Below, one piece after another: positions 1 through 8,600 of a DNA stretch of 64,000 bases. Under the pieces are notes generated by a model. That model had not been told where the DNA came from. It did not search any database and saw only the letters and a list, made by a program, of their open reading frames with translations. The stretch is from Clostridia bacterium (GTDB lineage: Bacteria; Bacillota; Clostridia; Lachnospirales; CAG-274): contig JAUNGN010000005.1 in the NCBI GenBank assembly GCA_030524425.1, forward strand, positions 62,001-126,000, given 5' to 3'. A program made the position numbers and the translations under genes. The stretch's first letter is position 1; each line of letters starts with the position of its first letter.

Positions 1-1265
1 ATGGTTCCTTTAAATATATAGCTGTTATGATTTATCAGGGTTATTGTATTCATTAATGCCTTTTCGGAATATCGGCTTAACTCCTTATTTCCTATAAATA
101 TATTACCCTTATAATTTTTCAGCTTGCCGGTTAAAAGCGCTGCTGTTGTTGACTTTCCGCAGCCGCTTTTTCCCACAAGGGAATATAATCCCTGATTTTC
201 TGTTTTTAAGCTTATATGTCTTAAAACGTTTTGATTTTGGTCATAGGAAAAAGTAATATTGTCCATAAATATGTTATAATCAGGAAAAGTGTTTAAATTT
301 CCTTTTTCAGGTGCTTTTGTATCAAGTATTTTAAATATTTTATCTGCTGCCGCAGTACCATTCATGGCAATATGAAAAAAGGAACCAAGCTGACGCATAG
401 GTATAAAAAATTCGGCAGAAAGTAAAATAATAATAATACCCTCTAAAAATGCAGCCTTGCCATTATTCATACATAAAAGCATTGCTATAATTCCCGCAGC
501 GGCTCCTCCGTAGGCTACTATATCCATAACAGATATTGAGTTAAGCTGCATAATAAGAACACGCATAGTTGCCTTTCTGAAATTTTCAGCTTTAATATTC
601 ATCTCTTTATGCTTATATTCATCGGCTTCATAAATTTTCAGGGTTGTAAGTCCCTGTATATTTTCAAGAAAGCTGTCACCCAGCTCTGTATATTCATTCC
701 AGTATTTTGACAATAATTTTTTTGCCAATTTTTGTACTGCTATGATGGATAGGGGAATAAGCGGTACGCATATCAAAAGTATAACAGCAGCCTGTATATT
801 TAGAAATGAAATTACAACAAAAAGTGTAACAGGTGCTATTACGGCATAAAAAAGCTGAGGCAGATATGCACCAAAATAGCTTTCAAGTTGGTCTATTCCC
901 TCAACACTAACCTGCACGGCTTCTGCCGTTGACACCAACTGATTATATGACTGTCCTATTTCTGAAAGGTGAGAAAAAAGGTCTTGTCTGAGTATTGACT
1001 TTGCTTTTTGGGATAATAAAGCCGCTGTTTTAATATGTCTTTTGTTAAAACAGGCTCTTAAAATAATGGAAATTAATATTATAATAACCATAGTGAAAAT
1101 TGTTTTTAAATCTGCAGACTTTTTTATGTAACATTGATTTATAAATAAGCAAATGGTTATTGTGGATACCATGTTGCAAACAAGGCATAGCCACTGAAAA
1201 AATACAATCTTTGATATGCTCCCGGCAATATTGGGAACAAGAGATAACAGACGTTTATTAATCAT
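1..1265 (-). CDS. CydD-like ABC transporter, fused permease-ATPase (partial, 3' end outside window)
   Basis: About 421 codons are visible; the C-terminus runs off the left edge. The ATG at 1265 is preceded by AGGAGGG. The N-terminal part is a six-helix ABC exporter-type membrane domain with text typical of CydD/CydC (AYLPQLFYAV, then a FLENIQGLTTLKIYEADE segment). The ATPase domain follows with Walker A GKSGCGKST. At the Q-loop the usual glutamine appears to be histidine (NHNSYIFKGT), so this half may be a degenerate site in a heterodimer; the partner would lie outside the window. E. coli CydDC has been reported to transport heme, and the gene diverges from a heme locus, so a role in heme or thiol traffic is an inference. 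Family certain, substrate unknown. Confidence 0.85.
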   Translation of the reverse strand, partial: MINKRLLSLVPNIAGSISKIVFFQWLCLVCNMVSTITICLFINQCYIKKSADLKTIFTMVIIILISIILRACFNKRHIKTAALLSQKAKSILRQDLFSHLSEIGQSYNQLVSTAEAVQVSVEGIDQLESYFGAYLPQLFYAVIAPVTLFVVISFLNIQAAVILLICVPLIPLSIIAVQKLAKKLLSKYWNEYTELGDSFLENIQGLTTLKIYEADEYKHKEMNIKAENFRKATMRVLIMQLNSISVMDIVAYGGAAAGIIAMLLCMNNGKAAFLEGIIIILLSAEFFIPMRQLGSFFHIAMNGTAAADKIFKILDTKAPEKGNLNTFPDYNIFMDNITFSYDQNQNVLRHISLKTENQGLYSLVGKSGCGKSTTAALLTGKLKNYKGNIFIGNKELSRYSEKALMNTITLINHNSYIFKGT

Positions 1266-1281
1266 AAAAAATAAGCCCTCC

Positions 1282-1322
1282 TAAATGATTTTTTGCACAC
1301 AAAAAAAATAACAAATCATTTA
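1282..1322 (-). promoter_or_regulatory. 10-bp hairpin in leader of CydD-like gene
   Basis: TAAATGATTT at 1282-1291 pairs perfectly with AAATCATTTA at 1313-1322. On the minus-strand transcript the hairpin ends at the ribosome binding site (about 1275-1282) of the ABC gene, so it could modulate translation. It has no T-run in the position of a terminator. Structure seen; function inferred. Confidence 0.4.
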
Positions 1323-1332
1323 AGACGGGCAG
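1320..1332 (+). repeat. 13-mer TTAAGACGGGCAG, copy 1
   Basis: An exact 13-base copy of this word occurs again at 2438-2450, in the two intergenic regions that flank the NEAT regulator. It is GC-richer than its surroundings. No known site was recognised. Confidence 0.45.
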
Positions 1333-1437
1333 TCGATTAATTTGATAGAAGAATAAAATATTTTTTTAAAATTATATATGACCGGCTCTTTTTTGTCAAT
1401 TATTTTTATGAAATTTATAAAAAAATTAAAAATTTCA

Positions 1438-1494
1438 TTGACATTATTAAAAAACTCATTTATTTTAATTATAATAAGGTTAGCAATGGCAAAC
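1438..1494 (+). promoter_or_regulatory. Promoter and operator of the NEAT-HTH regulator
   Basis: TTGACA lies at 1438-1443 with TATTTT 17 bases later (1461); an alternative -10 is TATAAT at 1470-1475. Immediately downstream is GTTAGCAATGGCAAAC (1479-1494), an imperfect copy of the 16-bp palindrome GTTAGC-N4-GCTAAC found before other genes of this locus. The placement at or just after the -10 fits autorepression of the gene starting at 1515. It could also influence the divergent ABC gene. Confidence 0.6.
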
Positions 1495-1514
1495 TGAGCT
1501 AAGGAGGATAAAAA

Positions 1515-2342
1515 ATGGAAATTACTAAGTCACAGTTAAGCTATATAATAGCTATAAAACAACTGATAGGCGGTGAAGTATCACAAAAATATATATGTGA
1601 ATATCTGGGTGTAAAGAAGCCTACCGCAAGTATAGCACTCCGAACCCTTGAGGATAACGGCTATATAAAAAAACAGGAAAAGGCAGGTATAAACGAATAT
1701 TCCCTGACAGAGAAATCCTATAAAATCATTGACAATACAGAAAAAGAAAAATTTGAGTTTATGTCTTTGTTTAATGATTATCTTGGGATTGATATTGGTA
1801 TGTGTGATGAAGAATATAAACGAATTTGCGGTAATTTAAGTGTTGAATTTGTTAATAAGCTGTCTGATATACGCAAGGGAGGATACTCTAAAAACATAAG
1901 GGATTCAAGGGTTGAGAATAGATTTAACGGAATAGCCGTGGGTACATATGAAATTCCTTTTCGTGTGGTAAGCTGTGATGAAGATATGCCCTCAATGGGG
2001 GATAAAGGCTTTGTTCACCCTGCCATATTGGTTGTTGAAAATGAAGGGCAAAATATTATATTGGAGTCAAGACAGATTTATTATAAGTCTAAAAATGACC
2101 AGATGCTTAAAGGAAAGCTTAGTGAGCTTTATTATTCCGACAGTAATATGAAGTGGATATTGTCTGAGGAAACAGAAGAAAACAGGTGGGTAATACCTGT
2201 TGAAAAGATAATGTGTCAAAATGATAATTTTGGCAGAATATCTCTTGGTATAGTAAAAATAAAGGTTAAAGCAACAACAAAAAAGATGCCTGAATCTGTG
2301 GCGAAAATTACCTTTAATTTTAAAATGATTAAAAAAATCTGA
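1515..2342 (+). CDS. DtxR-like transcription factor with C-terminal NEAT-like domain
   Basis: 275 residues; ATG follows AAGGAGG. Residues about 6-69 are a winged helix (recognition helix near KKPTASIALRTL, then LTEK at the wing end). Residues about 70-120 align with the DtxR dimerisation region (KEKFEFMSLFNDYLGI). Aligned by eye, the DtxR metal ligands equivalent to Cys102, Glu105 and His106 are Lys, Cys and Gly, so classical metal sensing looks lost. Instead of the DtxR C-terminal domain, residues about 141-272 resemble NEAT domains: YEIPFRVV, then PSMGDKGF, LKGKLSELYY and a final beta strand FNF. The same signatures occur in the NEAT-like repeats of the giant protein downstream. NEAT domains are normally extracellular heme binders; there is no signal peptide here. 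I infer a cytosolic heme (or porphyrin) sensor controlling this locus. HTH confident; NEAT assignment likely; ligand unproven. Confidence 0.82.
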   Translation: MEITKSQLSYIIAIKQLIGGEVSQKYICEYLGVKKPTASIALRTLEDNGYIKKQEKAGINEYSLTEKSYKIIDNTEKEKFEFMSLFNDYLGIDIGMCDEEYKRICGNLSVEFVNKLSDIRKGGYSKNIRDSRVENRFNGIAVGTYEIPFRVVSCDEDMPSMGDKGFVHPAILVVENEGQNIILESRQIYYKSKNDQMLKGKLSELYYSDSNMKWILSEETEENRWVIPVEKIMCQNDNFGRISLGIVKIKVKATTKKMPESVAKITFNFKMIKKI

Positions 2343-2362
2343 AAAAAAGATTAAAAAAACAC

Positions 2363-2416
2363 TTGACAATTATAAAAAATTGGGATATATTAAATCAAGG
2401 GTTAGCTTTGGCTAAC
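2363..2416 (+). promoter_or_regulatory. Promoter with overlapping 16-bp palindromic operator
   Basis: TTGACA (2363-2368), a 17-base spacer and TATATT (2386-2391) form a near-ideal vegetative promoter. GTTAGCTTTGGCTAAC (2401-2416) starts at about +1 to +4; its 6-bp arms are perfect inverted repeats with a 4-base centre. This is the arrangement of a repressor blocking transcription of the heme locus. The arms resemble the core of the DtxR box, fitting the DtxR-like HTH encoded just upstream. Confidence 0.8.
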
Positions 2417-2437
2417 AGAGGCTTTTATTTTACCTGA

Positions 2438-2450
2438 TTAAGACGGGCAG
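2438..2450 (+). repeat. 13-mer TTAAGACGGGCAG, copy 2
   Basis: Exact copy of the word at 1320-1332, here in the transcribed leader of the giant surface-protein gene. Function unknown. Confidence 0.45.
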
Positions 2451-2488
2451 AAATATTGTCAGCTTTATTAATATTTATATGTTTTAAC

Positions 2489-2517
2489 CAAGGAATGGCT
2501 TTAACAGTCGTTCCTTG
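2489..2517 (+). promoter_or_regulatory. Leader hairpin before giant surface-protein gene
   Basis: CAAGGAA (2489-2495) pairs with TTCCTTG (2511-2517), and the inner GGCT/AGTC extends the stem with a wobble. There is no T-run after it, so it is not a classical terminator. It lies between the first and second operators in a leader of roughly 250 nt. Confidence 0.4.
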
Positions 2518-2544
2518 ATTTGTAAAGAGGACGATTTGAAAATG

Positions 2545-2560
2545 GTTAGTTCAAGCTAAC
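2545..2560 (+). promoter_or_regulatory. Operator copy: GTTAGTTCAAGCTAAC
   Basis: Five-base arms GTTAG and CTAAC are perfectly inverted, with a six-base centre; the site matches the 16-bp palindrome family. It lies 66 bp before the next copy. A weak promoter-like TTGATT (2515) 17 bases before GAAAAT may precede it. Confidence 0.65.
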
Positions 2561-2610
2561 TGATAAATAACAGGTAAATGAATTAAGCCGATTATTTTTT
2601 TTAAAATGTG

Positions 2611-2626
2611 GTTAGCTATAGCTAAC
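2611..2626 (+). promoter_or_regulatory. Operator copy: GTTAGCTATAGCTAAC, perfect palindrome
   Basis: All 16 bases form a perfect palindrome, the strongest copy in the window. It lies 28 bp before the start codon of the giant protein, just upstream of its AGGAGG ribosome binding site. Together with the sites at 2401 and 2545 it gives three operators before one gene. Confidence 0.75.
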
Positions 2627-2654
2627 TAAAAATCAAAAAGGAGGAAAAACAATA

Positions 2655-5600
2655 ATGAAGTACAAAAAGGTTTTATCGGCAGTACTTGCAAGCGTAATGG
2701 TTGTATCATCATTATCATTTAATGCTGTTGCCGATACTGCGGCTTTATTTGGTACGGTAGGAGACGGTTCATCTGTTGATGAAGCTGTATCAGGCAGTGC
2801 GATTGAAGCTGCGGAAGAAACTACGGACGAAGTAACTTCTGATGATGAGGCTGAAGGCAGCATTATTTCTGAAGCTATTGATAGTATAGTTAGTCTTTTT
2901 TCTGCTGATGCAACAGCTACGGCAGAGGCAACAAAGGTAGCTGTTTCTTTAAGTGTTGGCTACGGAAATGGTACTGCTCAAATAGTGTCAGGTCTTTATA
3001 ATGACGACAGCAGCTTTGAATCAGGATATGTAAAAGAGGGTGAAACAGTTGAGGTTGCAGTAAAATCTGAGGAAGGCTGGGAGCTTGATAATATAAGCTA
3101 TTTCAATGTTTCATTTGGTTCTAATGCTCTTGAACTGACAGCGGTTGAGGGAAAGGAAAATACATATAGCTTTACTGTTCCAAGTGATTATTATGCTTCT
3201 GCCGGACTTTATATGTTTGTCAAGTTCAAGCCTATACTTGCAGAGGGTGAGTATGAAATATATATGAATAATGACGGAACAAGTTTGGCAAGCTATGAGG
3301 TTGACAAGCTTGGAGCAAAAGAGGGAGAAACTGTTACAATAACAACCTCTCATTCTAAGTCTAATATTTATACTGTTCCTACGGTTAAGGATGAGGCAGG
3401 TAATGAAATTGAGGTAACAAGACAGTCAATTAAGGTGGGTACAGCACCTACTGAAGCTGTTTATACATTTGTTATGCCTGCATCTATGGCTACTGTTTAC
3501 AAGAAAACATCATCTAACTGCGATTATACCTTAAAAACAGTACCTGAGGAATTTGCTTCTTATGTATCGCTCAAGAATAACAACAATACAGTAAGTATGG
3601 CATCAGCTGTTACATTAAATGCAACAAATGAAATTGACGGCAAATATTACAATATTGATGTTAAGGCAAGGGGTACTTTAGGAAGTGAAAATGAGGCAAC
3701 AGGTGAATTTAAATCTGCAAGCGACGGTTTAATTACCTATACCTGGAAGCTGGAGGCGGTAGAAGCGGAGGCTGTCGTTACTTTTACTGAAACAACTCCT
3801 TACACTATTACAAATAGTGTAGATGTTGAAGGTGCGGCGATAACATTAAACCGTGGAACTAAGGCTGCTGAGGGTGATAAGGTAACAATAACCCTGAAGC
3901 CTGAAACAAAAAACGGATATTATTATGACACAAGCATACTGCCTGAGGTTAAGTGCAGCAATGGCGGCAATGCAGAAATTACCATTGAATCAAGCAGTGA
4001 AAAAACTGCAACCTTCAGCTTTATTATGCCTGCGGATAATGTTGCCGTAAGCCTTGACAGTCAGGCTGTTAAGCAGAGGAGCTTAAGAACCGTTACGGTA
4101 GCGGAGGGAAATGAAAGCTATATTTCTGCTGATGTAAGTGAAGCAAGAGAAGGAAATACCGTAAATTTAACCGTTGACAATACAAGCGGTGATATTCAGT
4201 TTATAAAGGTTCAGTATGAGAACGAAGTTCCGATATATTATGCTCCTACAACAAAGAAGTTTACAATGAAGGATGCAAATGTGGAGATTTCCGTACTGAC
4301 TATTACAGATTCATGGTTTGCTGACGGAAATTGTGACGCTGACCTTTATAATTCCGGTTCAAATAATTGGAATATTTCAGACGCTGCCGATTTTGCGGCT
4401 TTTGGCAAAAAGATGAGTGAAAATTCATCATTCTTTTCAGGCGGAACAATCAATATTACAAAGGATATTGATATGTCAGGTCATGAATGGATGCCCGTTA
4501 ATATAAGCAGCTTAAGTGATGCTGTTACAATAAACGGTAACGGTAAGTCAATTACAGGTCTTGACATTGCAGGCTATAATAGTCAATATTACGGCTTGTT
4601 TGGTAAAGTTGACTGCAGCGGTAATGGTGATTTATATATAAATGATATTAGCATTAGTGGTGATTTGACAGTTCATTTAAGGACAAGTGTACAGTCACAA
4701 GTTGGAACAATAGCGGGCTATATGTATACTAATGCTTTTGAGCTTGATAACTGCAATCTGAAATTTAATGTAAATTTAGACGGTTATGTTGGCTCAAGTT
4801 TATCTATAGGTGACATTATAGGAAGTAATCCTTCATTTAATACTGTAATTACAAATTCTAGTGTAGAAAATAATATTATTGTAGAAAATTGTTCACCTAG
4901 TGACATTGAATACAAGGGCTTAGATGGTACTAATTATAATACAAGCTCTAATAAAAGAATAATTAAGAATAATATTAACAATTCAAGCTTTAAAATAGGT
5001 GATAATGTTACAAAGACAAATTCAAGCGGAGATGTTGTTCTTTGTGGTATTTCTACCTATTTAAATACTGCAAGCATAGCAAACAACTATTTTGGAGGAA
5101 GTATAACTTCTTCAATAGATGCGGAAATTTATGGTATTGCAAATACAATAAGCGGAGATTTAACAGATGTAAATTATACTTATGTAACTCCTGCGGTACC
5201 TGAGGAAAGCGAAAATGAGGATTATCTTTGTACTGTTGATGAAAACCATAAGGTTGGCAGAGTAAAGCTTGTTACACTTCTGAACGAATGGGTAAACGAC
5301 GATACTTCTGCAGTATCTTATTCAGCATGGACAACTGATGCTGAAAGCGGAAAGCCTGTGCATAAGGCAGCAGAACAATCTGCAGAAAGCTATAATATTA
5401 CAACAGATATAACAGGCAGTGAGCTTGGCGAGGTAGTTGTTAATGATAAAGCAACGGCAGGCAATAAGGTAACAGTGTATGTTACGCCTAAAAATCTTTG
5501 TGTTGTTGCCGGCTTTAAGGTAGTGCTTGCATCTGATGAAACTCAGAGTGTTTCAGCTAAGAAAAACGAAGACGGTACATATTCATTCTATATGCCGGGT

Positions 5601-8600
5601 GAAGATGTTAAGGTAATGGTTGCTTTTGCTGAGGATGCAAACAGCATTGTGCTTAACAAAACAGGCGAGGGCGAGGTTGTAATTAAACCTAGCGTAAGCT
5701 CAGCATCAGACAAGGCAACATCAGGAGAAACCATAACGGTAACGGTAACCCCCGACAGTTCAAAGTATTTTGCTTACGGCACTTTTGGCGTAAAGGATGC
5801 CGATGGTAATAATATTGAGGCTACAGAGGAAGAAACAGGTAAGTACACCTTTATTATGCCTAAGGGAGATATAACAATAAATGTTGACTTTAAGGATGTA
5901 AGCAGTCAGTTTAACGCTGACGGTACATTAAAGGACGGTAAATACAGTCTGCCTGTGGCATTTATGAAGTCAAGTGATCATAATACGGCTTCAATGGCTT
6001 CAAGCTGTATTGTAAGCGGTACTATTGAGGTTAAGGACGGTGCTTCTTATGTGACTGTTGACTTACAGCCCGTAACAATGATGGGACTTACGGCGGCAGC
6101 TAAAAACTGGAATATAAGCCAAACAAATTCAGTAAACGGTGAAAAGGCGGCGGCTGATTATCATTTAAACGACAGCGGCGAAGTTGACCAAATTACATTT
6201 GCTCTGCCTATGGATGAAAAGGGAGGAGCATACAGCTGGGGCGGTGTTTATGCCAACATTGATGTAGATGTTTTAGGCGGTATGAATGTTGACGGCTGGA
6301 TTGCCATGGACTTTGTAAATGCCGTACCTATGGAATCCGCCGTAAAATTCGGTTCAGATCAGATTGAGCTTTCAGCGGGTGAGTACAACTTACCTGTAAA
6401 GATGATGAAGTCAACAGATATTACTTCTGAATCAATGGCAGGCAGCTGTATAAAGGACGGTAAGCTTCTTGTAAATGATGACGGAACCGCAACAATAACA
6501 ATAGGTCTTCAGCCTGTTTCAATCGGTACTGTAAGTGACTGGGCAAAAACATGGAATATTTATCAGGGTAATTCCACCGCAAGCGAAATGAAGCCTGCAA
6601 TAGAGGAATTAAATACTGACGGCAATGTTTGTGCAATTACATTTACTTTACCTGATAATTCTTTTGACGGTGTATATGCAAATATGTTTATATCAGCAAT
6701 GAATTCGTCACAGGATGCATATCTTGCCTTTGACTATGCCAATGCAACACCTGTATCCAAGGCTTATCTATTTGGTTCGGAAAATAAGGCTTTAACAGCA
6801 GGCACTTACAGCCTTGATGTAAAGATGATGAAGTCAACGGATATTACTTCTGAATCAATGGCAGGCTCTTGTATTAAGAGCGGTACATTAACAGTTGCTG
6901 AGGACGGCAAGGCTGTAGTAACAATTGACTTGCAGCCTGTAACTGTTGGAACAATAAGTGACTGGGCAGAGCAGTGGAAGATTTACAATGATAATTCTCC
7001 AAGCGGTGAAACAACCGATGCAGAAGTCCATACAAACAGTGAGGGAAAGGTTGACAAAATCAGCTTTGAACTTAATGACAACAGTGTTGACGGTGTTTAT
7101 GTAAATATGTTTATATCAGCAATGAATTCATCACAGGATGCATATCTTGCCTTTGATTATTCAAGCTGCGGAGAAAGCACTACAAATACATATACAGGTA
7201 CGGCTCATGTTGACCAGTTTGGCGAGTATGATGTAAATGTTACTGTTACGGTAACAGACGGTGTTATTACCGGTATCACTGTTGAGGGTACAAACTTTGG
7301 CGGAACTCACGCAGATTATAATAAGACTAAGCTTCAGGCGGCTATTGACGGCTTAAAGGAAGCATTTAACGGAAAATCTGCTGATGATGCAGAGGGTATT
7401 GATGGTGTTGAGGCTGTGACAGGCGCAACATATTCAAGCAATGCCATTAAGTCAGCTATTTTAAATGCTCTTTCTCTTGCTGTTGAGGATGAGGTAATCA
7501 ATATTCCTGCAGAGAAGCTTGCCCAGGGCGAGTATACCGTTGATATAGCATTCTATACAGATAATGTGGAACACAGCCTTATTGAAAATGACAAGGCTAA
7601 GGCTGGAATTAAGGTTGATGCTGACGGTAATTTGACATTGACTACAGATGTTATTAACGGTACTGTTAAGGAACCTCTTTATGTACTTAATTTCAATGGC
7701 TATTATGAAAATAATGATACATCAAAGACTCTTAAAACAGATGCAGAGGTTACAATGGGTACAGTTGATTACAGCGATGATGTATTTGAAAAGGGTACTC
7801 CTGTTGTAACCAAGGTAACTTTCCCGTTAGAGGGTGAATATGCAAAGATTTATAATACCAATGCAAGTATTTATGTACCTGCAATGAAAAATCTTACGGG
7901 AACTGTTTCAGGCGTAGAGTTTGACAGAGGTATATTTAATACTGATTGCTTTGCAAAGATTTACTGGGACAGTATTGAAAAGGTTTCAGAGGCGACAGCT
8001 GTTGAAGACGGAAGCTATACTGCCGATATATCAATATTAAAGATAGATTTCGATGACGCATCTTCTGCGGCAAGAAGTTTTGAAACAACGGATGTTCCGA
8101 TTACAGTAAAGGACGGAAAAGCATATGTAAGACTTTCTTATACTTCATCAATGATTGAAAAGATTGAACAGCTTAAGGACGGTTCTTATGTTGAATTAAC
8201 AAAAACTTCTGCTGATGACTGCAATTATGTTGAGGCGGAGCTTAATAGTGTTGAGGATATTGCAACAATTCAGTTTACAATTAATACGGGTACTGCTTAC
8301 GGTACTATGGTAAATCAGGCAAGAGTTAAAATTAATACGGATACTTTAAAAGAGGCTGTTAACACTCCTGTTTATGAGTATGGTTCAGCTAAAACCGTAT
8401 TAAAGCAGGGCACATATACAATTCCTGTATCACTTATGAATGCAGGCAATATTACAACTCCTTCTATGGCAGGAAGCTGTGTGAAGGGTGCAGAGATTAC
8501 TGTGAATGAGGACGGCAGTGCTCTTATCAAGGTTGATTTACAGCCTGTATCAGTTGGAACGATAAGTGACTGGGCTAAGCAGTGGAATGTATATCAGTCA

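Noticed and set aside
1515..2342. Ordinary DtxR/MntR metal-dependent regulator
   Set aside because: The aligned metal-ligand positions are not conserved and the C-terminal domain resembles NEAT rather than the SH3-like domain.
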